From Kaistella chaponensis (GTDB taxonomy: Bacteria; Bacteroidota; Bacteroidia; Flavobacteriales; Weeksellaceae), in NCBI RefSeq assembly GCF_900156725.1, contig NZ_FTOI01000004.1, positions 124,001 through 188,000 on the forward strand: a DNA stretch of 64,000 nucleotides. Direction: 5' to 3'. The notes under the pieces are model-generated. The model ran no database searches and had not been told where the DNA came from. It was given only the letters and a program-made list of their open reading frames with translations. The stretch's first letter is position 1. The number at the start of each line of letters is the position of its first letter. Positions 43,572 through 53,623 of the stretch are shown one piece after another. A program made the position numbers and the translations under genes.

Positions 43572-44702
43572 ATGCCGATTCTGCACCCTATTTTTATTTT
43601 GATTTTTCTCTTTCTTGCGGCGGCGAGTTACTGGGAAATTTTCAAATTAGAAAAAAAGCAAAGTGTATTTGTTTGGGTTGCAGCCATTTTGATTGTTGTC
43701 GCGGTAGGTTTTCGTGTGAATGTAGGTGCAGATTATCCTGTGTATAAAGCCCTTTTCTCTGGTTTTGCTCTGTATACCACTTACGGTGATGTTTTAGATA
43801 AAGCCCTATTCCGGCCGAATACGGAAGAAATCGAATGGATATTTGTCTTGATCAACAAAATTATTTTTGATTTTGGTTTTCCTTTCTATATTGTAACTTT
43901 CGTAATGGCTCTTATTACGGTATCTTTAAAATTTACTACGATTTACAAAAATGTTGCCTATCCCTCTTTAGCTCTACTGTTCTACTTTATGCCCATTATG
44001 TTTTTTGAAGATTCAGGACAAATGCGGCAAGGTTTGGGAATTGCGGTTTGTGTGGCATCTTTTAAATTTATCAAGGAGCGGAATTTATTCATGTTTCTTT
44101 TATGTATGTATATTGCATTGGGTTTTCATAAAACTGCAATCGTATTCTTGCCTGCTTATTGGATTGTAAAAATTCCTCTGAATAGTAATAGAATTTTTTG
44201 GATTTTGGTAGGTTCATTACTGGCTTCGCCATTCGAAATCTATCGTTTAGGTGGAAATTTCTTCAGTACCATTTCTCCAGATGATGTTTCTGGAGCTTAT
44301 ACGGGTTATTTAAATGATCGTTATTATGGGAACGAAGTTGCAACAGGGTTAAATGATATTGTGAAATTATTTTTTATTGTAATTTTAATAAAATATGATA
44401 AGAAGGGTTGTGACGAGGTTTGGTGGTACGAGTACATGAGGAATCTATCGGTGTTTGGGTTGGCTATATTTTATATTTTCCGGTCGAATGAAATTTTTGC
44501 GGTTCGCCTTCCGGGAGCTTATATGTTTTTTGTAACCATGTTCTGCCTTAGCAATCTAGTATATGCGGTACAGGGTAGAGCTCGACAAATTCTCTATCTC
44601 GGATTTATGACGTATTTTGTCGCAATGTTTTTTTATTTTGGCAGTGGCAATGGTCACCGTGGCAGTTTTACCTCAGAAAGATATAATAATGCACTATGGT
44701 AA
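43572..44702 (+). CDS. EpsG-type polysaccharide polymerase
   Basis: 376 aa from ATG 43572 (MPILHPIF); an in-frame TTG two codons earlier is less likely. About ten membrane helices with a polar loop; the GFRVNVGADYPVYKALF segment (about 45-60) with conserved R and D and the SGQMRQGLGIAVC segment (about 155-170) are typical of EpsG/Wzy-like polymerases. It probably links repeat units in the periplasm. It lies 15 nt after the GT2 gene and 6 nt before the initiating transferase. Confidence 0.8.
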   Translation: MPILHPIFILIFLFLAAASYWEIFKLEKKQSVFVWVAAILIVVAVGFRVNVGADYPVYKALFSGFALYTTYGDVLDKALFRPNTEEIEWIFVLINKIIFDFGFPFYIVTFVMALITVSLKFTTIYKNVAYPSLALLFYFMPIMFFEDSGQMRQGLGIAVCVASFKFIKERNLFMFLLCMYIALGFHKTAIVFLPAYWIVKIPLNSNRIFWILVGSLLASPFEIYRLGGNFFSTISPDDVSGAYTGYLNDRYYGNEVATGLNDIVKLFFIVILIKYDKKGCDEVWWYEYMRNLSVFGLAIFYIFRSNEIFAVRLPGAYMFFVTMFCLSNLVYAVQGRARQILYLGFMTYFVAMFFYFGSGNGHRGSFTSERYNNALW

Positions 44703-44708
44703 AGAAAT

Positions 44709-45827
44709 ATGAATGAAATTAAAGAGATTATTACCAACGTAGGAATCCCACAGTTTTATCTGAAATTGGGGCTTGGTATGCTGTGTTCCTTTTTATTGAC
44801 TTTTTTATCCATCCCAACCATTGCGAAAATCTCGCGGCGGAAAAATTTGATGGATGAACCTGGTTCCCGAAGTTCGCATCTTCGAAAAATTCCCAATTTA
44901 GGAGGAATTGCCATTTTCTATTCCTTGTCGGTTTGTGCTTCTATTTTTGCGTTTGAATTGTTTGATCTTTATAAGTTTTTGTTCGCGTCTTTGGTGATTT
45001 TGCTTTATATCGGCGTGATGGATGATATTGTGGTCATGCGTGCTTACAAAAAATTATTTGCCCAAATTATTGTTACCTCGTTGATGGTGATCGGCTCCGA
45101 CGTCCGAATCAGAAGTTTCTTCGGTCTTTTTGGCATCTATGAACTTTCCTATTTTTTTAGTGTGATCATCAGTATATTTACCTTTATTGTCTTGATCAAT
45201 GCTTTTAATTTAATTGATGGAATAGACGGTTTAGCGGGAGGTTATTCGATTATCTGCAGTGCTTTATTTGGCATCAGTTACTTTCGACTGGGAGCTTACA
45301 ATTATCCTTTAGTGATCCTTTCTGCAGTAATTATTGGCTCGGTTGTGGGCTTTTTATACTATAATTTATCGAATAAGCGTTCAGCAAAAATATTTATGGG
45401 CGATACAGGATCCATGATTCTAGGTTTTCTCTTAGCATTTACTGCGATTTGTTTTATCGATATTTTTATTGATAAAAAACTTCCCAATGTGCCAAGATAT
45501 TATCTTCAGGCGGCGCCCGCAATTACGATGGCAATTCTTATTCTGCCGATTGTAGATACGTTACATGTATTCATTCTCCGGCTCTCCGCAGGTAAATCTC
45601 CTTTTGTCGCTGATAAAAACCATATCCATCATTCTCTTTTAAATTTAGGCTTAACTCACAGGCGATCTACCTTTTATATTATTTTATACTATGTCTTCAT
45701 TGTTACTGTTGCTTATTACTTTAGGCATCTTAATGTGAATATACTGTTGTTGATCATTATGGTTCTAGGATTCATCGGTGCTTATATACCGCGATTTATT
45801 TTGGCAACCAGAAAAACAACTAATTAA
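44709..45827 (+). CDS. MraY/WecA-like undecaprenyl-phosphate sugar-1-phosphate transferase
   Basis: 372 aa with about ten membrane helices. Catalytic features of the MraY/WecA family: Asp105/Asp106 (GVMDDIV), NLIDGIDGLAGG (167-178), FMGDTGSM (229-236) and the HIHH block (305-308). The length and the absence of MraY-specific features favour the WecA/TagO type. It loads the first sugar phosphate onto the carrier and so starts the polymer made by this operon. Undecaprenyl phosphate is supplied by the uppS gene nearby. Confidence 0.9.
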   Translation: MNEIKEIITNVGIPQFYLKLGLGMLCSFLLTFLSIPTIAKISRRKNLMDEPGSRSSHLRKIPNLGGIAIFYSLSVCASIFAFELFDLYKFLFASLVILLYIGVMDDIVVMRAYKKLFAQIIVTSLMVIGSDVRIRSFFGLFGIYELSYFFSVIISIFTFIVLINAFNLIDGIDGLAGGYSIICSALFGISYFRLGAYNYPLVILSAVIIGSVVGFLYYNLSNKRSAKIFMGDTGSMILGFLLAFTAICFIDIFIDKKLPNVPRYYLQAAPAITMAILILPIVDTLHVFILRLSAGKSPFVADKNHIHHSLLNLGLTHRRSTFYIILYYVFIVTVAYYFRHLNVNILLLIIMVLGFIGAYIPRFILATRKTTN

Positions 45828-45835
45828 ATTATTAT

Positions 45836-45843
45836 TATTTTTG
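45836..45843 (+). promoter_or_regulatory. -7 promoter box before the export lipoprotein gene
   Basis: TATTTTTG fits TAnnTTTG in the 37-nt gap. It could allow separate expression of the export genes. No -33 match. Confidence 0.35.
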
Positions 45844-45864
45844 TAAAATTACACCCTCTAACTG

Positions 45865-46716
45865 ATGAAAATTAATAAACTTCTCCTTCTTTTTATTTTA
45901 CCATTTTTGCTTTATTCTTGCATTTCAACCAAAGATGTACGATATATGCAGCCCAATGAAAATCTTGTGATTAATGAAGAGGGCTTGATTCCTTACAATA
46001 TTCCAACTTACAAGGTAACCAAAAATGATATGTTGAATCTGAATATTGTTACCACTCCCAAAGGTGATGCTGCACAGTTTTATTCCGCACTCAATACTTC
46101 TTCCTCCACGAGTGGAGTTTCGGCTATAAGTGCTTCCGCAGGATCTGGGACGGGTTCGCAAAGCGGGAGCTCTAATTTTTATTTCAGTGGACTAAAAGTT
46201 GATTCTAAAGGCGACCTCAATATCATGGGAATAGGTTTTGTAAAGGCGGAAGGAAGAACCATTGAAGAGATCACGCAGGAAATTCAAACCCGGGTGAACG
46301 AAAATTTTTTGGAAGGAAAATCTGAAGTTCGTCTGAATACCGATGGAATCACCTATTATATTTTAGGCGACGTAGAAACGGTGGAGGTAAGCGGCGAAAA
46401 GAAAGCGCATAAAAATACCTTAACTCTTACAGAAGCAATTGCAAGTAACGGCGGATTGAATAGAACAGTAGATCGTACCAATATTGTTATCCACAGAAAA
46501 TTACCCGAAGGTATAAAAATCGCAAAAATTGATCTAACCCGGGAAGATGTGATGAACTCTCCCTATTATTGGGTTCAAAATGGAGATGAAATTTTTCTGA
46601 ATACACGATCCAAAAACTTAAATGGATTAGGGAAAGATCCTATTCAGACTCTAACTACCGGAGTTTCGGTCATCACTACCGCAATCTCAATTTACTTAAT
46701 TTTAACAAGACTCTAA
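45865..46716 (+). CDS. Polysaccharide export lipoprotein (Wza/BexD-like)
   Basis: 283 aa. Lipobox LLYSC with Cys19. The Poly_export domain (PF02563) spans about 45-150, with a serine/glycine-rich insertion (SASAGSGTGSQSGS) between its strands; a SLBB-type domain follows (about 160-235, YILGDVETVEVSGEKK). A C-terminal hydrophobic segment (about 265-281) is present. It should be the outer-membrane or OM-linked component of the polymer exporter, partnering the kinase encoded next (1 nt gap). Confidence 0.9.
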   Translation: MKINKLLLLFILPFLLYSCISTKDVRYMQPNENLVINEEGLIPYNIPTYKVTKNDMLNLNIVTTPKGDAAQFYSALNTSSSTSGVSAISASAGSGTGSQSGSSNFYFSGLKVDSKGDLNIMGIGFVKAEGRTIEEITQEIQTRVNENFLEGKSEVRLNTDGITYYILGDVETVEVSGEKKAHKNTLTLTEAIASNGGLNRTVDRTNIVIHRKLPEGIKIAKIDLTREDVMNSPYYWVQNGDEIFLNTRSKNLNGLGKDPIQTLTTGVSVITTAISIYLILTRL

Positions 46717-46717
46717 G

Positions 46718-49219
46718 ATGATTCCGGGAAAAGAAAATTTAGAAAGATCTGGTAGCAACACAACTGAAAAGGAAGGTACTTTTGCACTTTTCGATTTTGA
46801 ACACTTTTTAAGTCGGGTGATCAAATCTTGGTATTGGTTTGTCTTAATGGCAGCTTTGGGATATGGTATTTCTTGGGTTTATAGTACCTACTATGCACAG
46901 CGAATCTATGCTTCCAACTTGTCCTTAAGCATTTCTAATAATACAGCGAGTTATTTTACCCCGAACCAATCCATTAATTTTATTTGGGGTCAAAATGGTA
47001 ATCAAGATGGGATTTATTTGAAAAAAATGCTTCTTTCACGTTCGCATAATGAATATCTGGTGAAACAACTCGATTTGTTTGTTAATTACGCCACCAAAGG
47101 TTTCATCAAGCAAACGTATCTGGACAAATATGATTCTCCTGTTTTTTTAGAAATTGACAAATCGCATCTTCAACAGGTCAATTATTCGATAACGCTAATT
47201 CCGAAAGGTGGTGACCGCTACGAAATTGTTTTACCAGAAGAGGGTGAAACAACCTCCCTGTATTCTTTTGTTACAGAAAATTTTAGCAACGTTTCCCGTT
47301 ATAATAGACCAGCCAATAAAGTTGTTTCTATTAACGAATGGTATGTTTCCCCGAATCTTAAATTCAAATTGGTCAAAAATCCGCAACCGAGCCAGATTAA
47401 ATTTGAAAACATCATTTTTTCGCTCTCTACTGTTAACCAAACCGTAAACAGTCTTGTAGCAACTATTGGAGTAGATTTCGATAAAGAAATCAATTCGATT
47501 ATGATTATTACGAAAAGTGGCTATAACCTAAACGGAACAGTGAATTTCTTAAATACTTCCGTTGATGAATTACAGAAAAAAAGGTTGATAGATAGAAATA
47601 CCGTTGATAAAAACACCGAAGATTACCTGTTTGAGAATCTGGCAAAAATTCGTAAAAAATTAGATTCTAGCGCCGCTCTTCTTAATCACATGAAAATTAC
47701 AGAAGGTTTATATGATATTAAAGACCGCGACGAAAAAGCCCTGCAAAGAATTAAAGATCTTGAGAGCAAAAAAGCCGTAATCATCACCAAAATAAATTCT
47801 TTAAATAATATAAAAAATACTTTAGCGTCGCAGAACTTAGATCGCATGATCAGTATGAATGCTGCAGGAATAGAAGATGGCACGTTTAACGCTTCAGTCT
47901 CGGAACTAAAGGCACTTTTTCTGAAGAGAAGAGAACTTGCACTGATCTATACGCCCAATTCTGAACCGATCCGCGAAATTAATAGATTGATCGGAGAAGC
48001 AAGAGGAAATTCAACAGGCTCCCTCAAAAATTATTATACCAACTACGTCAATGAACTATCTAAAATTGATCAACAGATTGCAGGGGAAAGTGTAGACTTG
48101 GTAACCTATCCCGAAAAAGAGCGTCGATACTTGGATGCAGAGCGAGGTTATAACATGATTGAAGCGACTTACAACACCTTGCTCACCAAGCAAAATGAAA
48201 CGCAGATTCGCGTAGCAACCAATAAATCAGATATTACCGTTATCGATAATGCAAAAAATTTAGGACAAGGTCCCATTGCGCCAGATGTAAATAAAACCAA
48301 ATACACAATTATTGGCGGTTTACTGCTTTTACCACTTTTAATTTTAGGTCTTTCGGAAGCCATGGATAATAGGGTTCGGAATATTAAAGAATTGCTTCAA
48401 GCTACCAAAATTCCATTACTAGGTGTTGTCGGAAAAAACAACCATGAAAATAATCTAACTGTTCTCGAACAGCCTCGGTCTTCAATTTCTGAAGCTTTTA
48501 GGGGGATTCGAGCAAATTTGAGGTTTTTGCACAAAGAGAATAATCAATCAAAAGTCATCCTTGTAACTTCTTCTGTAGGTGGCGAAGGTAAAACTTACGT
48601 ATCGATCAACATTGCATCGGTTCTTGGATTGAGTGGTAAAAAAACCATCTTACTCGGAATGGACTTAAGAAAGCCGAAAATTTTCGGAGATTTTAAAATC
48701 GACAATAAATACGGAATCTCAAATTACCTCACCGGTGAAGTGAAGATGGAAGAAATCATCAACAAAACGCGAATAGCTGATCTCGATGTGGCGACTTCTG
48801 GTCCGATCCCACCGAATCCTTCTGAGCTTTTGATGAGTCAGCGTAATGTTGAATTCATTACAGAATTGAAAAATCATTATGATTTTATTATTATCGATTC
48901 GCCGCCAGTAGGTTTGGTTGCCGATTCATTTGAATTGATGAAATATGCAGATGCCAGTATCTATGTGGTAAGACATGAATATTCCGAGAAATATATGCTC
49001 AAGATGATTACCGAAAAGTATCAAAAACATGAAGTGCAAAATCTTGGTTTAGTTTATAACGATTACCAAACTCAAAAAGGCTATGGATATGGTTACGGAT
49101 ATGGGTATGGTTACGGATATGGGTACGGTTACGGATATTTTGATGAAGATAAAAATTATCGGGAGCCAACCCTCATTAAATTAAGAAATAGATTAAGAAA
49201 GCTTTTCGGAAATTCTTAA
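46718..49219 (+). CDS. Wzc-like chain-length regulator with tyrosine kinase domain
   Basis: 833 aa. The N-terminal Wzz part has membrane segments near 38-57 and 525-545 with a coiled coil between (about 275-510). The C-terminal BY-kinase domain shows Walker A (GGEGKT, Lys625-Thr626), Walker A' (ILLGMDLRKPK) and Walker B (FIIIDSPP, Asp727). The tail is a tyrosine-rich YG repeat (about residues 788-807), the usual autophosphorylation cluster, here unusually regular. It controls polymer length and export with the Wza-like partner. Confidence 0.95.
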   Translation: MIPGKENLERSGSNTTEKEGTFALFDFEHFLSRVIKSWYWFVLMAALGYGISWVYSTYYAQRIYASNLSLSISNNTASYFTPNQSINFIWGQNGNQDGIYLKKMLLSRSHNEYLVKQLDLFVNYATKGFIKQTYLDKYDSPVFLEIDKSHLQQVNYSITLIPKGGDRYEIVLPEEGETTSLYSFVTENFSNVSRYNRPANKVVSINEWYVSPNLKFKLVKNPQPSQIKFENIIFSLSTVNQTVNSLVATIGVDFDKEINSIMIITKSGYNLNGTVNFLNTSVDELQKKRLIDRNTVDKNTEDYLFENLAKIRKKLDSSAALLNHMKITEGLYDIKDRDEKALQRIKDLESKKAVIITKINSLNNIKNTLASQNLDRMISMNAAGIEDGTFNASVSELKALFLKRRELALIYTPNSEPIREINRLIGEARGNSTGSLKNYYTNYVNELSKIDQQIAGESVDLVTYPEKERRYLDAERGYNMIEATYNTLLTKQNETQIRVATNKSDITVIDNAKNLGQGPIAPDVNKTKYTIIGGLLLLPLLILGLSEAMDNRVRNIKELLQATKIPLLGVVGKNNHENNLTVLEQPRSSISEAFRGIRANLRFLHKENNQSKVILVTSSVGGEGKTYVSINIASVLGLSGKKTILLGMDLRKPKIFGDFKIDNKYGISNYLTGEVKMEEIINKTRIADLDVATSGPIPPNPSELLMSQRNVEFITELKNHYDFIIIDSPPVGLVADSFELMKYADASIYVVRHEYSEKYMLKMITEKYQKHEVQNLGLVYNDYQTQKGYGYGYGYGYGYGYGYGYGYFDEDKNYREPTLIKLRNRLRKLFGNS
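49081..49139 (+). repeat. 6-nt microsatellite encoding Tyr-Gly repeats
   Basis: About ten units of GGNTAY (TATGGN/TACGGN mixed) encode ten alternating Tyr-Gly pairs in the tail of the Wzc-like kinase. Units vary at silent positions (for example TATGGTTACGGA), so the array is not a recent perfect expansion, but could still vary in copy number. Confidence 0.85.
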
Positions 49220-49357
49220 ATATAAAACACCCACGATGGAGATTTATATTTTAGTGAAATCATAAAAACATTTAATTGTCGTTTTTAATTCAATAAATTA
49301 TGCTTTTTTGAGGGTATTTAACTAAAAATTAAGAATTTCCTTAAACTAAAATTGTTT

Positions 49358-49365
49358 TATATTTG
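49358..49365 (+). promoter_or_regulatory. -7 promoter box of the outer-membrane assembly operon
   Basis: TATATTTG fits TAnnTTTG. Its location, 12 nt before ATG 49377, suggests that the second in-frame ATG (49401) is the true start. Confidence 0.5.
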
Positions 49366-49400
49366 CAAAATTATTTATGAAAATAGTCGTCAAGTTTTTC

Positions 49401-50294
49401 ATGCAAAAGAATATTTTATATTCCCTGATCGCGATCCTTTTTATTTCGGGTTCCTACAAAGGACAACGCCACGAAATCGGGGTGCAGTTCGGGATGAGTA
49501 ATTTGGTAGGTGATATTGGTAGAACCAATTATATTCTACAGCAACCAGTTCTCAGCGATATTTCGGTGTATGGAGTGCCTTTGTATGCGGGAGTTTTATA
49601 CCGAATGAATTTCAATCCTTACCAAACCGTTCGGTTAAATTTAGGGTATACCAATGTGCAGTTTATTGATGCTTTAGCAAAAGAAAATTACAGGCGCAAC
49701 CGAAAACTTTCAGGAAGCAATTCAATTTATGAAGCAAATTTAATTTTTGAATATAATTTCTTTCCTGTTAATAATGAACAGAAAAGTCTTCTGAGTCCAT
49801 ACATTTTTGGTGGAATCGGCGGTTTGCTTGCGAACGACACGAAAGTTACGCTCGAAAATGATTTTAGAAGAGATGCAAGTGGCAATGCAATCAGACCAAC
49901 AAGCAATGCTGATTTTTTAAGTACTCCTGCGTATGTTGAAGGGCAACAATTTACCATGGCGATCCCATTCGGTGTTGGTTTGAAGTATAAATTTAATTAT
50001 AATTGGGCGCTATTTGGCGAGTTGATGTTTAGGCCAACTTTTTCAGACTCCATTGATTATAGCGTAATTGACGAAAAAAGTTTAAAACAAACCTATAATA
50101 AAGACATTGTGGTCGCCGGAACTACAAATTCCATTTTGCAAGAAAGCCCTTACAAAGAAATTGCAGATGCAAGAGCAGAAGCATTCTTGAAAAATCGCCA
50201 GATCGGAAACACAAATTCAAAAGATTGGGTAAATACAGTATCACTAGGACTTACTTACTCATTCGGAAGACCACCTTGTTATTGTGAACAGTAA
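49401..50294 (+). CDS. DUF6089 outer-membrane beta-barrel protein
   Basis: 297 aa from ATG 49401 (MQKNILYSLI), chosen because a -7 box ends only 12 nt before the earlier ATG 49377, which would leave almost no leader. Signal peptide, then RHEIGVQFGMSNLVGDIG and a beta-barrel with YNFFPVNNE and the final GLTYSFGRPPCYCEQ. It matches the DUF6089 family found ahead of uppS-bamA in Flavobacteriia. The cysteine pair at the C-terminus may form a disulphide. Role in the outer membrane unknown. Confidence 0.8.
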   Translation: MQKNILYSLIAILFISGSYKGQRHEIGVQFGMSNLVGDIGRTNYILQQPVLSDISVYGVPLYAGVLYRMNFNPYQTVRLNLGYTNVQFIDALAKENYRRNRKLSGSNSIYEANLIFEYNFFPVNNEQKSLLSPYIFGGIGGLLANDTKVTLENDFRRDASGNAIRPTSNADFLSTPAYVEGQQFTMAIPFGVGLKYKFNYNWALFGELMFRPTFSDSIDYSVIDEKSLKQTYNKDIVVAGTTNSILQESPYKEIADARAEAFLKNRQIGNTNSKDWVNTVSLGLTYSFGRPPCYCEQ

Positions 50295-50296
50295 AA

Positions 50297-51049
50297 ATGC
50301 AGTCGATAAAAGATAAATTAAATTTGGATCAACTTCCGCAACATGTTGCCATCATTATGGATGGGAATGGAAGATGGGCAAAATCCCGTGGCGAAAAACG
50401 TACTTTTGGCCATAAAAATGCTATAAAAGCAGTTCGTGAAGTGGTAAATGCCTGTAACGAAATCAATATTCCTTACCTTACGCTCTATACCTTTTCCTCC
50501 GAAAATTGGAATCGCCCAAATGATGAGGTAAACACTTTGATGAGTCTAATTTCGGAAACTTTGCTTTTAGAAGCTGAAGAAATATTCTCCAAAGGTTTAA
50601 GGATGCACGTCATCGGAGATATCGCTAAATTACCCGAATTGGTAAGAGATCAGATGTTACGTCTGGTTGAAATTACCAAAAATAATACACGGGGAAATTT
50701 AATTTTAGCCTTAAGTTATGGTTCTCAGGATGAAATTCTAAATGCCGTAAAACAAATCAGCGCTAAAGTAAAATCAGGTGAGCTTCAAGAAGATCAAATC
50801 ACCGAGAAAGTTTTTGAAAATCATTTATACACCAAAGATTTTCCACCCGTAGATTTGCTCATCAGAACAAGTGGCGAAGTCCGAATCAGTAATTTTCTTC
50901 TTTGGCAAATTGCATATTCAGAGTTACAATTTCTAGAAATTCTGTGGCCCGATTTCGGTAAAGAAGATTTTTTCAAATGTATTGATGATTATCAAAACAA
51001 AGAAAGAAGATTCGGCAAAACCAGTGAACAGCTCGACGAAAATATATAA
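50297..51049 (+). CDS. uppS: Isoprenyl transferase (undecaprenyl diphosphate synthase)
   Basis: 250 aa. The cis-prenyltransferase signatures are present: IIMDGNGRWA with Asp22, TLYTFSSENWNRP, and the C-terminal RTSGEVRISNFLLWQ and SELQF. It makes C55-PP, the carrier for peptidoglycan and the polysaccharide operon just upstream. It begins 2 nt after the DUF6089 stop and belongs to the uppS-bamA-ompH operon. Confidence 0.95.
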   Translation: MQSIKDKLNLDQLPQHVAIIMDGNGRWAKSRGEKRTFGHKNAIKAVREVVNACNEINIPYLTLYTFSSENWNRPNDEVNTLMSLISETLLLEAEEIFSKGLRMHVIGDIAKLPELVRDQMLRLVEITKNNTRGNLILALSYGSQDEILNAVKQISAKVKSGELQEDQITEKVFENHLYTKDFPPVDLLIRTSGEVRISNFLLWQIAYSELQFLEILWPDFGKEDFFKCIDDYQNKERRFGKTSEQLDENI

Positions 51050-51074
51050 AAAAAGAAAGTTAGCAAGTTAAAAA

Positions 51075-53612
51075 ATGAAGTTTAAATTCTTACCCATCAT
51101 CATGTTTGTGGCTTCGGCACATTTCTATGGTCAGATTACCCCGGAACAGAATACCCCGGAAAAAAATCCTGTTCATGCTCAAAGCGAAGCTGGAACTTAT
51201 ATTCTAAAAGACATTGTTGTAGATGGTGTAAAAAAATATACCCCCGCTCAAATTTTAAGATTTACAGGTCTTAATAAAAATGAAAGCGTAGAAATCCCGG
51301 GACAAAAAATAAGCAACGCGATTAAAAAACTGTGGGAAACACAATCTTTTTCAGAGGTCGAAGTGTACATTCAAAGTATTGAAGGTGATCAAATTGTTTT
51401 GAGATTTAACCTTCAAGATTTAAAAGATTTAGGTGAAGTGAAATTTACCGGAAAAGGAATCGGCAAATCTAAAAGCGAAAAACTTGCGAAGGATAATGGT
51501 CTGAAACCAGGTACCAAAATTACTCAGAATTTAATTTCTACCCTGAAAACGAATATTCCTAAAGAATACGTAAAAAAAGGTTTTGCCGATGCCAAAGTTA
51601 CCATTCAGGATAAAGTGAATGCACAAGATCCGAATTTGGTAGACTGGACGATTAATGTTCAAAAAGGGAAGAAGGTAAAAATTAGTCATATCGAATTTGA
51701 AGGAAATACAAGTGTTTCCGATGCGAAGTTGCGCAAAAAAGCCTTCAAGGAAACGAAGCAAAAGAGATTCGGAATCCAAGGAATCTTGAAGCCTTCGAAA
51801 TTTATTGAAGAAAAATATGATGACGATAAAGTTAACCTCGTTAATTATTACCGCTCTTTAGGTTTCCGTGATGCCAAAATCGTATCTGATTCAGTTTGGA
51901 GAAATCCTAAAAATCATTATGAAATCAACGTTAAATTAAGCGAAGGAAAAAAATATTATATCGGCGACATCAGTTTTCTAGGAAACACTGCGTTCTCTAC
52001 AGAATATTTGCAGAAAATTCTAGGATACAAAACCGGTGATATTTACGATGCTGTTGGATTCAACAAGAAAGTGGGCGAAGATGGAGGTAAAGAAGACGAT
52101 TCCGATTTGAAATCTATTTACATGAACAATGGATATTTGTTCTCCAACGTAACTCCCATCGAAAAATCAGTAGAGGGCGATTCCATCAATGTGGAAATTA
52201 GAATTAACGAAGGTGAAAAAGCAACTTGGAACCGCGTAACTTGGAGTGGAAATACAACAACACATGACCACGTAATTCTTCGTTCATTGCGAACAAAACC
52301 AGGAAGTTTATTTGCAAAAAGCGACATCAAAAGAACCTATTTTGATTTAGCTGGAATGCAGTTTTTTGATCCGCAACAAGTTGGTCAACAAATTACACCA
52401 AACCCACAAGATAATACGGTAGATGTTCACTGGACTTTAGTTGAAAAGGGATCTTCACAGGTTCAGCTTCAGGCAGGTTACGGTGGTGGATCATTCATCG
52501 GAACTTTAGGACTTACTTTCAATAATTTCTCTCTTAGAAATTTTTTGAAACTTAAGGATTTCAAACCTGTACCTCAAGGTGATGGGCAAACTCTCTCTAT
52601 TCAAGCTCAAGCAGGGCAGTATTTTCAAAATTATGGGATTTCATTCACAGAGCCTTGGTTATTTGGGAAAAAACCTACCGCACTTTCTGTAAGTTTGAAC
52701 CAATCTCTAGTACGATATACCGATCAGTTTGGAGCAACTCAAAAATTAAATATTTTCTCTGCAAGTGCGGGTTTAAACAGATTGTTGAGATGGCCGGATG
52801 ATTATTTCTCCCTTTACACTGGGATTCAGTATCAAAGTTATGACTTCACTAACTACCCATTCCAGTTTGGTAATACCACAGAATATAACGGTTCAGCGAA
52901 AAACTTTAGTTTCAATGTAGGTTTAAGCAGAAACTCTGCAGGATTAGACCCTATTTTCCCAACGCAAGGTTCAAACATTGAAGCATCTGTAAAATTCACG
53001 CCGCCTTATTCCCTCTTTGACAAAAAGGATTATTCAAACATCACACCGGTTGAAAAATATAAATTGTTAGAGTTTTATAAAATTAAATTAAAAGCCGATA
53101 TTTACAATACAGTTGTTGGTAAATTGGTTCTTAGAAGCACCGCCGAAATGGGCTTTCTTGATGGATACAATAAAGATCTCGGTGCGCCGCCTTTCGAACG
53201 ATTTTATGTAGGAGGAACAGGACTAATTGGTGGAAGATATGACGGACGAGAATTGGTTCCATTAAGAGGGTACGAAAACTCATCATCCACTGGTGGTGAA
53301 GCAGCTGATGTAACGCCTTATGGTGGTGCTACAGTTTATAACCGTTTTGCATTGGAGCTGAGATATCCAATTTCAATGAATCAAACGGCGAAAATTTATG
53401 CGCTTTCTTTCTTAGAGGGAGGAAATGCTTGGAATTCTTTTGGTACCTATAACCCATTCCAGCTGAAACGTGCTGCAGGATTCGGAATTAGAGTTTATAT
53501 GGGAGCTTTCGGATTAATTGGATTTGACTTCGCTTACGGATTCGATAAAACATTGAATGGTACAGTTCCTTCAGGTTCGAAAACACACTTTCTGATGAAC
53601 CAGACCTTATAA
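51075..53612 (+). CDS. bamA: Outer membrane protein assembly factor BamA
   Basis: 845 aa. Signal peptide (about 1-19), then repeated POTRA-type units (about 45-440, with YTPAQILRFTGLNK, VDWTINVQKG, ITPNPQDNTVDVHW) and the 16-strand barrel with VGGTGLIGGRYDGRELVPLRG (the conserved R-G-Y/F loop region). The last strand ends HFLMNQTL. It folds and inserts outer-membrane proteins and lies between uppS and two Skp-like genes, as in other Bacteroidota. Confidence 0.95.
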   Translation: MKFKFLPIIMFVASAHFYGQITPEQNTPEKNPVHAQSEAGTYILKDIVVDGVKKYTPAQILRFTGLNKNESVEIPGQKISNAIKKLWETQSFSEVEVYIQSIEGDQIVLRFNLQDLKDLGEVKFTGKGIGKSKSEKLAKDNGLKPGTKITQNLISTLKTNIPKEYVKKGFADAKVTIQDKVNAQDPNLVDWTINVQKGKKVKISHIEFEGNTSVSDAKLRKKAFKETKQKRFGIQGILKPSKFIEEKYDDDKVNLVNYYRSLGFRDAKIVSDSVWRNPKNHYEINVKLSEGKKYYIGDISFLGNTAFSTEYLQKILGYKTGDIYDAVGFNKKVGEDGGKEDDSDLKSIYMNNGYLFSNVTPIEKSVEGDSINVEIRINEGEKATWNRVTWSGNTTTHDHVILRSLRTKPGSLFAKSDIKRTYFDLAGMQFFDPQQVGQQITPNPQDNTVDVHWTLVEKGSSQVQLQAGYGGGSFIGTLGLTFNNFSLRNFLKLKDFKPVPQGDGQTLSIQAQAGQYFQNYGISFTEPWLFGKKPTALSVSLNQSLVRYTDQFGATQKLNIFSASAGLNRLLRWPDDYFSLYTGIQYQSYDFTNYPFQFGNTTEYNGSAKNFSFNVGLSRNSAGLDPIFPTQGSNIEASVKFTPPYSLFDKKDYSNITPVEKYKLLEFYKIKLKADIYNTVVGKLVLRSTAEMGFLDGYNKDLGAPPFERFYVGGTGLIGGRYDGRELVPLRGYENSSSTGGEAADVTPYGGATVYNRFALELRYPISMNQTAKIYALSFLEGGNAWNSFGTYNPFQLKRAAGFGIRVYMGAFGLIGFDFAYGFDKTLNGTVPSGSKTHFLMNQTL

Positions 53613-53623
53613 ATACATTTACT

